The position numbers and the translations under genes were made by a program. DNA of 64,000 bases, taken from Doris montereyensis (taxonomy: Eukaryota; Mollusca; Gastropoda; Nudibranchia; Dorididae). The stretch spans positions 77,501-141,500 of the forward strand of contig JAXRKP010000433.1 in the NCBI GenBank assembly GCA_037039925.1. The letters are read 5' to 3'. Positions 54,601-64,000 of this stretch are shown here, piece by piece; position 1 is the first letter of the stretch, and every line of letters starts with the position of its first letter. The notes beneath the pieces are model-generated. The model searched no databases. It saw only the letters and a list, made by a program, of their open reading frames with translations, and was not told where the DNA came from.

Positions 54601-55838
54601 GTCCTTTTTTCTTTGTTTCTGTAATAGCTAAAATGTCTACTTTGAATTTTTCCATTTCTTCAGCTAATTTTAACTCCTTTCCATTAATTGCCTAACATTC
54701 CATGTTCCAAAAATCACAGTCCATTTTCTTTTCCAGAGTCGTCTTCGAAAGTTCAAGCCGGGTATATCATTGTATGTATTACTTTGAATCAGGTTGTTTT
54801 GGATAAGTAGGGGATTAGCCCACTGTACCCTAGGTAGAGGGTGGGGCTGCCACCTTGAGGCCCCCTACCAGGCCTTGCTATTTTCTGTCAGGGTTAACTC
54901 CCTTAGCCTTTAGTCACTCAAGACCAACCTGCAAGGCAGCAGGTTGTTATTTTCTGTCAGGGTTAACTCCCTTAGCCTTTGGTCAGTCAAGACGGGCCTG
55001 CAAGGCAGCCAGTTGTTTTCTTTCAGGGTTAACTCCCTTAGCCTTTGGTCAGCCAAGACCGACCTGCAAGGCAGCAGGAGACTCATGAAGGGCGGGATCA
55101 TCTACTGCCCGTACAGGTGCTTACCTGTCCACTGCCCGGTTTATTAGATCATACTCTGATTTATTTCTGATTTATCGTTTAAGCATCAATGTACATAAGT
55201 GTTGCATGGTTAACATTGTCAGTGAGGTTAAAATCTTAGCATAACATCAATGTTGTATCTTTTGACCCCTCAGGTACCCATGTCTCCTTCTACCTCATAT
55301 GAGATTTCAGTTGGATTGGATGCTTCTGAAAATAAACGAAACGATGACTTTACTCCACTGGAGACGTTATCTCAGAGCACCTGTTGTTCTCAGGTGTCAC
55401 CTCTGGTTCCATCCCCGGGTCCATCACATTCTCAAGGTCCATGCCCGGTAGATTCATCTCCAGGTCCATCACATACTTCATTCTACGGTACACCACAGGA
55501 GTTTTCTGGCAGTAGGCCTGCATACAAAACACCAGCAGCCAAGAGGCCCAATAAGAGAAAAAGCGAGGACGATGAAATTCTTAACGTTGCTCGGGCAAGG
55601 CTATTAAACCCAACACTCCCACCTCCTTGATGAAAATGAATCATTCGGTACAACAATTGCCCTGCTTCTTAGAAATGCTTCTAAAGAGCAAAGAATCTAC
55701 GCCAGAAAGCTTATGTATGAAGTGATAGCGGAGGCTGAGCTAGGTAATCTATCACAAGCAAGCTATTTTGTTGCATCTCCCGTCTTTGGTGGTGCAAGAA
55801 GAGCTGAGAATGTTCATGATTACCAGTCATATTACTAG
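51649..55838 (+). CDS. MADF/BESS protein of the Harbinger element (two exons)
   Basis: Exon 1 (51649-52064) starts MSGWNNKENVVQFIEIYRSL; the MADF pattern (W/YR..P.LW....YSN..ERARIL..I....) continues after a 1-nt shift as KMIEFCRKFDPSADK and RSAFRKELKKVE, then a SGAGRDGIYESRLWYF segment. A GAG|GTATGT donor at 52064/52065 and CCTCAG acceptor at 55273 join SE to VPMSPSTSYE. Exon 2 (55274-55838) is Ser/Pro-rich, with repeated PGPSH, then a basic AAKRPNKRKSEDDEI; after another shift it ends with a BESS-like helix (ESFGTTIALLLRNASKEQRI) and stop at 55836. MADF proteins of Harbinger elements bind DNA and help transposase reach the nucleus and the TIRs. The two frameshifts make it non-functional as written. 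Confidence 0.75.
52671..55142 (-). mobile_element. RTE-like LINE copy 3, 3'-truncated, nested in the Harbinger element
   Basis: The 5' end is present (55142, CCGGGCAGTGGACAGG on the element strand), with three 66-bp monomers, the endonuclease (54304-53912: MVLGDLNARVGNN, KSIIDYIIVSSSLFYG, RGAEIFSDHHLVIAKMR), linker (53882-53200) and RT start (53207-52767: NYRGISLLSVPGKVYARILE). It stops abruptly at 52671 inside the RT after NVSEEF-type sequence, so the 3' third, FADD motif and tail are missing. That is the reverse of the usual 5' truncation. Confidence 0.85.
54881..55081 (-). repeat. LINE 5' UTR monomers (3 copies of ~66 bp), copy 3
   Basis: Each unit contains CAGGGTTAACTCCCTTAGCC, TTTGGTC and AAGACC..CCTGCAAGGCAGC. 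Confidence 0.9.
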
Positions 55839-56262
55839 ACACAATAGTGTCGTTTTTCTATGTTTGCCAAATGCATTAAAATGTTGAATTTTAAACTCAT
55901 TGTTTGTCATCTAATGCATGCATGTGTAGTTGTGACAATCTCTTTACATTGTTCGGGTCTGTGCGCACCTGGTTATTCATGTTTGTCGTCAGTTTATTAA
56001 AAACCCGGTATTATTATGTGGCAGATAAGATATGTTTTGCAACTGCTAGTGCTACAGTTGTGGCAAAAAAAACAACTTATTTCTAAAAAAGGTATGCTTT
56101 GAGAAACCATTATAATTATTATTCATTCCAATACGCCACGTAGACCAGGGCATAAAATTGAATAGCAAAACCTGCAAAGTTTTTAATAACGTAAACAATA
56201 ATAAATAATGCAAAAATAAAAACATGTTTTAGATATTGAATGACATACTCACTTTCATATAA

Positions 56263-56675
56263 TCAGCAACAAGAGAACCATAAATAGCTGAGCATGTCTG
56301 AAATAATTCCACTGAGCGATGGTGCAGAAATACAAGATGTGAATTTGAGGTCTTGATAGGTTGCTCCTGTAGCAAGAAAACGAAGTGTTGCGGTCAGCCT
56401 TTGATGTGGAGAGATTGCTTCTCTCATCACTGTTGATTGCTTTTCAATCATGGCTCTGATCAATTGTAGAAGATAAAGGTATGTCGACTCATCCATTCGT
56501 AAAAAGTTATAAAAGTCCGTTGGATAGGCTCGTAATTCCTCTAGAATATTCGTGTGTGTGTAGATACTTCTTTTTAATAGCACTCTTTAGCCCAGGTGGT
56601 CCTCTTTCTAGATTTATTTTTGGATCTGAGAACAAAAAATGCTGCCAAATCATCCAGGTACCTTGCTTCAGCCAT
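56263..56675 (-). pseudogene. Harbinger transposase, N-terminal part only
   Basis: ATG at 56675 (MAEAR, then GTACCT donor and TTCTCAG acceptor) leads to SKNKSRKRTTWAKE, a frameshift, then LLKRSIYTHTNILEELRAYP, DFYNFLRMDESTYLYLLQLI and SPHQRLTATLRFLATGATYQ ending SGIISDMLSYLW. This is the conserved N-terminal HTH region of PIF/Harbinger transposases. The DDE catalytic domain that should follow is absent; between 55840 and 56262 I see no remnant. Divergently arranged relative to the MADF gene. Confidence 0.8.
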
Positions 56676-56679
56676 TTTG

Positions 56680-57012
56680 TTGACGTTTTGAATTTGGCGC
56701 TAACTAGCTACAACTACAACAGTCCAAGGACTGAAGGTAAAGACTGTTCGTCAAAACGAAACTTCTCTCGTCGACAAACTGTCAGTTCAACGATGATCCA
56801 GATCTAGCGTCATTTAAGGCCCCTTTTATTAAACGTACATCGACAAACTGACAATTTAACCGACAGACGCTAGATCTGGGTCATCGTTGAACTGACAGTT
56901 TGTCGATTTGAGAGAAAACCGTTTTAATCTTTAACTTTAAACTGTAGTGTCAGTCCTTTGACTGTTGCACCTAAGTTGTAGCTAGTTTGCGCGAAATTCA
57001 AAACGTCAACAA
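56680..57012. repeat. Long imperfect hairpin inside the Harbinger element
   Basis: Arm 56680-56815 (starts GTTGACGTTTTGAATTTGGC, ends GATCCAGATCTAGCGTC) pairs with 56865-57012 (GACGCTAGATCTGGGTCATC ... GAAATTCAAAACGTCAAC). The loop contains a second element tip, TAA|GGCCCCTTTTATTAAACG (56815 onward). Confidence 0.85.
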
Positions 57013-57029
57013 AAACCAAAAAAAGAGAA

Positions 57030-57417
57030 GGAAACACACACACAAATTTAAACGTGGTAATCCGGCATTAAATTGCGTTCCCCCTCGTGAATTTTGGGTC
57101 GCTGATCAAGGAAATCATATTATTTTTCTGATTTGACTAATATTTAGGTCATTTTTAGATTGCTTTTTAACTCCACCTGCGGCAACATCACAGAAGTCAC
57201 TCCTCGACGTCACTTGTCGCTCATCCTTCAGTTCGTCTGCAGTCTGCGTAAAAATATTTGGCGAAGCCAGATGACTGGCGCCTGGACTGAGAACCATTCG
57301 ATATCGAGAGGATTGCTCGTTTCCACGCTCAGGTTTATCGAGAAGTTGATAGGATTCCCGCCATCCTTTCGATATCGTACAGTTTGTCGATGAATCAACG
57401 GTACGTGTAAAGGAGCC
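57030..57417 (-). repeat. Harbinger right terminal inverted repeat
   Basis: Reverse-complement partner of 51042-51415, with several small indels. Confidence 0.88.
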
Positions 57418-58426
<1,009 letters not shown>

Positions 58427-58899
58427 AGTGGAGTCCACTGAAACTGAAAAGTACCGTGACGTATGTAAATAATATTATTAATATATTATAATATCTTAAG
58501 ACGTCATGGCAGCAGATATGAATTGTATTGGTTTTGAATCCTATTTCAGTATTTGTAGGTTCCTGTCGCTGGGTTGGTGTTTTGTTGTTGGGTTGTTTTT
58601 TTTTAAAACTTTTTTTTTAGTGGAATTACTTTATATGAGTCACTTAACGATGCTTGTTGTACCTTTGACTTTGAGGTTAACGAAAAGAAATAAGACAAAA
58701 AGGTTTTAACTCTGATCTCCTCACTTTCCTCAGTCAGATGTAAATGAATACCTGAATGCATTCAGGGAAATAATATTTCAACATAATTACATAATTACCT
58801 CGAGAGATAATATACGTATGCAGATCTGTATCTTTTTTTAAAGACCGTAAGTCCACTAAACCTGTTCGTACGAAAAAGAGCGAAAAAAAACCGTATTTT

Positions 58900-59340
58900 T
58901 GTCTCGCGCCCACATCGTTAAAGATATGAGGTCAGGAGTAAGACACAATATGTATACTTAATTCTGCTGGGGCGACCATTTCCTCTACCAGATGCGTCCC
59001 AATGTTGCGGATAGAGGAACAGCCTCTAGATACAGATCTAGATCTAGATATATAATATCTAGAGGTCAGCTGCGAATACCGAATAAGCAGTCGCAGACAA
59101 AACTGGCGTTAGCCAGCGAAGACAAAGTGGGTTTGCAGAGTGCGAACTCAGCCCTTAGAAGATGCTCTAGATGTCCTGTGAGGTGGCTAACATGCGAATC
59201 GAGGCACCTTTATACCCTCTCCCTGGATGGACAGAGCTCGTTAACCTGGAAAAGCAGTTTGTCTAGGAGAAGGAAAAAACTCCGATATCGAACCATGGGC
59301 AGACAGGGCTCATAAGCTTTGGGAAAGCTACCTGTCTAGG
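58900..59340 (+). other. Repeat-like unidentified sequence
   Basis: Less AT-rich than its surroundings. Motifs such as AACTGGCGTTAGCCAGCGAA, CTAGATGTCCTGTGAGGTGG and TCCGATATCGAACCATGGGC recall 5' regions of molluscan LINEs (from memory, unverified). No ORF of note. Confidence 0.3.
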
Positions 59341-60304
<964 letters not shown>

Positions 60305-60406
60305 AAGCCGATACAGTAGTTTAAAAAAAAAAGAGCGCATAAGGTATCCCGGCAGTGGACAGGTAAGCACCTGTACGGGGAGTCGATGGTCCTGCCCTTC
60401 ACGAGT

Positions 60407-60604
60407 CTCCTGCTGCCTTGCAGGTCGGTCTTGGCTGACCAAAGGCTAAGAGAGTTAACCCTGACAGAAAACAACCTGCTGCCTTGCAGGCCGGTCTTAA
60501 CTGACCAAAGGCTAAGGGAGTTATCCCTGACAGAAAATAACAACCTGCTGCCTTGCATGTTGGTCTTGAATGACCAAAGGCTAAGGGAGTTAACCCTGAC
60601 AGAA
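60407..60604 (+). repeat. LINE 5' UTR monomers (3 copies of ~66 bp), copy 4
   Basis: Three units of the form CTGCTGCCTTGCAGG, CTGACCAAAGGCTAAG and GAGTTAACCCTGACAGAAAA. Identical architecture to 54881-55081. Confidence 0.9.
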
Positions 60605-61042
60605 AAGAACAAGACCTGGTAGGGGGACTCAAGGTGGCAGCCCAACCATCTACCTAGGGTACAGTTGGCTAATCCCTACTTACCCAAAACCTAACTGATG
60701 TAGAGAAATAGATATAATATACCCGGCTTGACCTTTCAAAGACGAAAATGGAAACGAACACAGACCGTGATTTTGGAACATCGAATATTATTAGTAATAT
60801 TAGGGCAATAAATGGAAAAGTGTTAGAATTAGTTGAAGAAATGGAACAATTCAAAGTAGACATTTTGGCTATTACAGAAACAAAGTAAAAAGGACAAGGA
60901 ATAGAAAATGTAAGGCCAAATAATATTTTAATCTTCTCAGGAGTAGATGTCAAAGATAGAGCTAGAGCAGGAGTAGGTCTCCTTAGTACATAAAAGGCAT
61001 GAAAAGCTAATAGAAAGCTGGAAATTCATAAGCCTACGGCTA

Positions 61043-61405
61043 TTGGAGGTATATATTAAACCAAAAGGAAGAGAAATTAAATTATTGAGAGCTTATGGAC
61101 CAAACGAAGATGGCACTAAAGAAGAAAAAGATACGTTCGAAAACGATTTACAAATAGCTGCAGAGAATCTTAAATCCAAACAGGAATTAATGCTTTTAGG
61201 AGATTTAAACGTTAGTGTAAGCAATAATATAGAAACATCAGGAATAGTAATAGATAAAGAAGAAGAGACAACAACTTCTCCAAATGGAGAGAGACTAATA
61301 AATTTTTGCCTAAAGAATAACATGAAAATAGCAAACACCTTTTTTCCTCATAAAGATATCCACAAATATACAAGACTAATGAAGACACGTGTGAAAAATC
61401 AATGA
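61043..61405 (+). pseudogene. AP endonuclease domain of LINE copy 4
   Basis: Reads MEVYIKPKGREIKLLRAYGP, ELMLLGDLNVSVSNNIETSG, SPNGERLINFCLKNNMKIAN and DIHKYTRLMKTR. GDLN and AYGPN are standard APE-type endonuclease motifs; the SDHH motif follows in another frame at about 61484. The domain nicks target DNA to prime reverse transcription. Confidence 0.85.
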
Positions 61406-61757
61406 TAGACTACAAAATAGTTAGCAGGTCCTTTTTTTTATAGTACACTGGATGTAAGAGTAAATAGAGGAGCAGCAATATTTAGTGATCATCACCTAGT
61501 GATAGCCAAAATGAGATTACTGACTGAAGAAAACAAACAGGAAAGGAAAGAGAAGAAAGCTACTAAACTCAAAATAGAGGAACTAAATAAACCAATAGTG
61601 AAAGAGATAAAACGATTTATCAGTGACTAAAAGATTTTTGCCTAAAGAATAACATGAAAATAGCAAACACATTTTTTTCCTCATAAAGATATCCACAAAT
61701 CTACAGGAGTAAAGGAAGGTGGGTGTGAAAAGTCAATCATAGACTATATAATAGTTA

Positions 61758-61886
61758 AGGTAATGACACAATATAATATGAAAGCTAACCACCCCATGGT
61801 AGCCAGGATTTTTCTGTCTATTCCTTGTATTTGTCTCGTCATTGTTTCCATAGGGCTTTCATATTATCTTCACTGTCTTTATCTAC
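61758..61886. mobile_element. Small inverted-repeat insertion in the LINE endonuclease
   Basis: A 129-bp insert flanked by ATAATAGTTA (61748-61757 and 61887-61896). It carries inverted repeats ATAATATGAAAGC (61773) and GCTTTCATATTAT (61854). Removing it restores DYIIVSSS coding. Looks like a MITE with a 9-10-bp target duplication. Confidence 0.7.
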
Positions 61887-62093
61887 ATAATAGTTAGCAG
61901 CTCCCTTTTTTACAGTACATTGGATGTAACTTATTTTAATGTAAGAGTAAATAGAGGAGCAGAAATATTTAGTGATCATCACCTAGTGATTGCCAAAATG
62001 AGATGACTGACTGAAGAAAACAAACAGAAAAGGAAAGAGAAGAAAGCTACTAAACTCAAAATAGAAGAACTAAATAAACCAATAGTAAAAGAG

Positions 62094-63785
62094 ATGTACC
62101 AATCTAAGATAAAAAGATTTATCAGTGAAAGACAGACGGATCTGAATGATAGCACAGTAGAAGAAAAGTGGCAAATGTATAAAGAAACACTCCTCAGTTG
62201 TTCTGAAGATGTTTATGGTAGGAAACAAATTAAAGGAGATGGGAAAAGAACAGCATGGTGGAATGAAAATTTCAAAACTAAGACCAAAGAAAAAAAAGAT
62301 GCCTGGAAGAAATATTTGCAAACAAAGAGACCAGAGGATAGGATAGATTACGTGAATAAAAGAATTATCGCTAAAGAGGAAGTGAGGAAAGCAAAACAGG
62401 AACAATGGGAAGAGTTTGGACAAAGACTTCAGGAAAGCTATCAATCAAGGAAATCAAAAGCTGTTCTGGGGCGATGAAGAGCATGACAAAGACCAAAGCA
62501 TGCCCAATACGACAAATAAGAATGCCAAAGGAGAAATAATCAAAGAAGACCAGTGAAATCATGGAAACATGGAGAAAGCATTTTCACCAATTACTACATA
62601 ATCCCTCCAGAACGTATGAAACAAGGAGTACATATCATTTAGTAAGAGTAACAAGTAATCTAGAGGAGACAGCTGAAGATGTAGATATATCAATGGAAGA
62701 AATCCAAACAGCTATAAGAAAAGTGAAATTAGGAAAAGCCTCCAGGAGCAGATCAAGTTTATCCAGAAATGGTTAAAAACCAAGGGAGAGAGGCAGACAA
62801 ACTACTACGTGCAATATATGCCAACAAGCATGGAAGTCCAAACAGGTGCCAGACGACTGGAAAAAGGGAACGGTAGTACCAATACATAAGAAAAGATCAA
62901 ACTATAGGGGGATATCACTACTTAGCGTTTCAGAAAAAGTATATGCCAGTGACAGGATACTGGAAATGAGACTAAAGAAAAGAGTAGAGGATCAGATTGA
63001 AGAGCATCAGAGTGGATTTGGACCAAGAAAAGGTGTACAAGACCACATATTTACAATTAGACAAATAATAGAAAAACATCGACTTGCACCTGTGTTTTAT
63101 TGACTTAGAAAAGGCATTTGACACTGTGAGGAGGGACGAACTATGGCATTCCTTAAAAAGAACACAATGTAGAGCAAAATTTAATAGAAGCCATTAAAAG
63201 CTTTTTTACTATAAACCAACATGTGCAGTGAGAGTAGTTGGAAACATATCTGCAGAATTTGATGTAGATATAGGAGTAAGACAGGGTTGTAACCTAAGTC
63301 CTCTTTTGTTTATCACATTTATGGATTCAGTCGCAAAGGCATCCTCAAAAATGAAGAAAATCGATGTAGGTATGTGGAAGCTCAAACCAGTAAATGTATC
63401 AATGCTTTCATTTGCCGATGATTTAGTTCAGTTTGGAAAATCAGAAAGTGACCTTCAGTCGAATATCAACATTATGAACAATGAACTAAATAAAAGAAGA
63501 ATGAGAGTAAATGCAAAGAAAACCAAAATAATGCTAGTAACTCTCCTCTATGGCAGCGAAACCTGGACCTTAGACATTAGAGAACACAGTAGAGTACAGG
63601 CAGCTGAAATGAAATATAATCTAAAAAGAGTAGTAGGGAAAACTAAAAGAGACAAAATCAGAAACACAACGATAAGAGATCAAACCAAAACAGATGGCAT
63701 AAAAACTAGGATAGAAACAAATCAATTGAGATGGTTTGGGCATGTAAACAGAATGAGTGACAATAGAATAGCTAAATCAGTATAG
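62094..63785 (+). pseudogene. Reverse transcriptase region of LINE copy 4
   Basis: Segments 62094-62477 (linker with KYLQTKRPEDRIDYVNKRII), 62846-63103 (MPDDWKKGTVVPIHKK, ILEMRLKKRVEDQIEEHQSG) and 63228-63785 (DVDIGVRQGCNLSPLLFITF, catalytic FADD, then the RWFGHVNRM tail). The three frames are joined only by frameshifts. Confidence 0.85.
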
Positions 63786-64000
63786 AGTGCTAAAGCCCAA
63801 GGTAAGAGACCAAAAGGCAGACCTCGGAGAAAGTGGGAAGAAGATATAAAAGAGACATTGAAGCATAGAAATTTAACTTTTTTGGAAGGAAACAGAAAAT
63901 GTCGGGACAGGGCATTCTGGAGAAAGATCATCTCGAGCATCTGAACCCATACACCGAAAAGTAAAATGGGAACTGATAAAGAAAGAAAGAAAGCATAAGG

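Larger units (their letters stand above)
51042..57417. mobile_element. PIF/Harbinger DNA transposon with long TIRs, interrupted by a LINE
   Basis: Left end GGCCCCTTTTACACGTACCG and right end CGGTACGTGTAAAGGAGCC are inverted copies, and similarity continues inward for about 0.38 kb (51042-51415 versus 57030-57417). Flanks are TGA (51039-51041) and TTA (57418-57420), close to the 3-bp TWA target of this superfamily but not identical. Inside are a MADF/BESS gene on plus (51649-55838) and a Harbinger transposase fragment on minus (56675-56263), the usual two-gene divergent plan. A 2.5-kb RTE-like LINE sits in the MADF intron. The transposase lacks its DDE core, so the copy is non-autonomous. Confidence 0.85.
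60345..64000 (+). mobile_element. RTE-like LINE copy 4, near full length
   Basis: 5' end GGCAGTGGACAGGTAAGCAC at about 60349, 66-bp monomers (60407-60604), endonuclease start (VDILAITETK near 60860, VDVKDRARAGVGL near 60950), GDLN motif (61190), duplicated endonuclease part, interdomain and RT up to LSFADDLVQFGKSESDLQ (about 63415), ORF2 tail (GSETWTLDIREHSRVQAAEM, RWFGHVNRMSDNRIAKSV, KGRPRRKWEEDIKET) and a 3' (GAAA)n end at about 63980. About 3.65 kb, the usual size of RTE-clade elements. Several frameshifts, an in-frame TAA after TETK and the internal duplication make it inactive as written. Confidence 0.88.

Noticed and set aside
54881..55081. CRISPR-like array
   Set aside because: The 66-bp units are adjacent full repeats without unique spacers, occur also at 60407 in another LINE copy and belong to the LINE 5' UTR in a eukaryotic genome.

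Overview
The window is eukaryotic nuclear DNA. It is AT-rich, intron-rich and packed with GA/CT microsatellites, interspersed retroelements and dispersed TAGATC-type palindromic hexamers. Together these suggest a mollusc, probably a gastropod; this is inference from repeat style, not proof.

The one clear host gene is a complete KAT6 (MOZ/MORF, Drosophila enok) MYST-family histone acetyltransferase on the minus strand. Its coding exons run from 43522 down to 16203. I placed 18 coding exons by splice signals, phase and family similarity. In protein order they encode an N-terminal winged-helix/H15-like pair, a double PHD finger, a basic serine-rich linker, the C2HC zinc finger with the MYST acetyltransferase core, three AT-hooks, an acidic serine-rich region, a TSPAQ-type repeat, a glutamine-rich stretch and the methionine-rich C-terminus ending in MRR. 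The predicted length is about 2,240 residues. Five of the 18 exons can be read through only by assuming thirteen single-base indels, almost all at short homopolymers or A/G-rich runs. The thirteen remaining exons, including the whole acetyltransferase core, need none.

The left flank (1-16 kb) is repeat territory: a non-LTR ORF2 tail (260-880), two tRNA-type SINE units (3.1-3.5 kb), two 5'-truncated minus-strand copies of one RTE-like LINE (6.8-9.2 kb and 10.4-12.9 kb) with a Penelope-like GIY-YIG fragment between them, then several kb of AT-rich DNA that includes the likely KAT6 3' UTR.

The right flank (44-64 kb) holds a chain of alternating inverted repeats and a TAGATC-rich patch upstream of KAT6, a mirrored Penelope-like fragment, a THAP-domain remnant, and a PIF/Harbinger DNA transposon (51042-57417). 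The Harbinger element has TIRs of about 0.38 kb, a two-exon MADF/BESS gene on plus, a truncated transposase on minus, and an RTE-like LINE nested in the MADF-gene intron. A near full-length plus-strand copy of the same LINE (60345-64000) has tandem 66-bp monomers in its 5' UTR.

A short plus-strand repeat (six copies) and a ~1-kb repeat present in opposite orientation in KAT6 introns 7 and 17 are the most interesting unexplained structures. I saw no intact tRNA or rRNA gene and no prokaryotic element.
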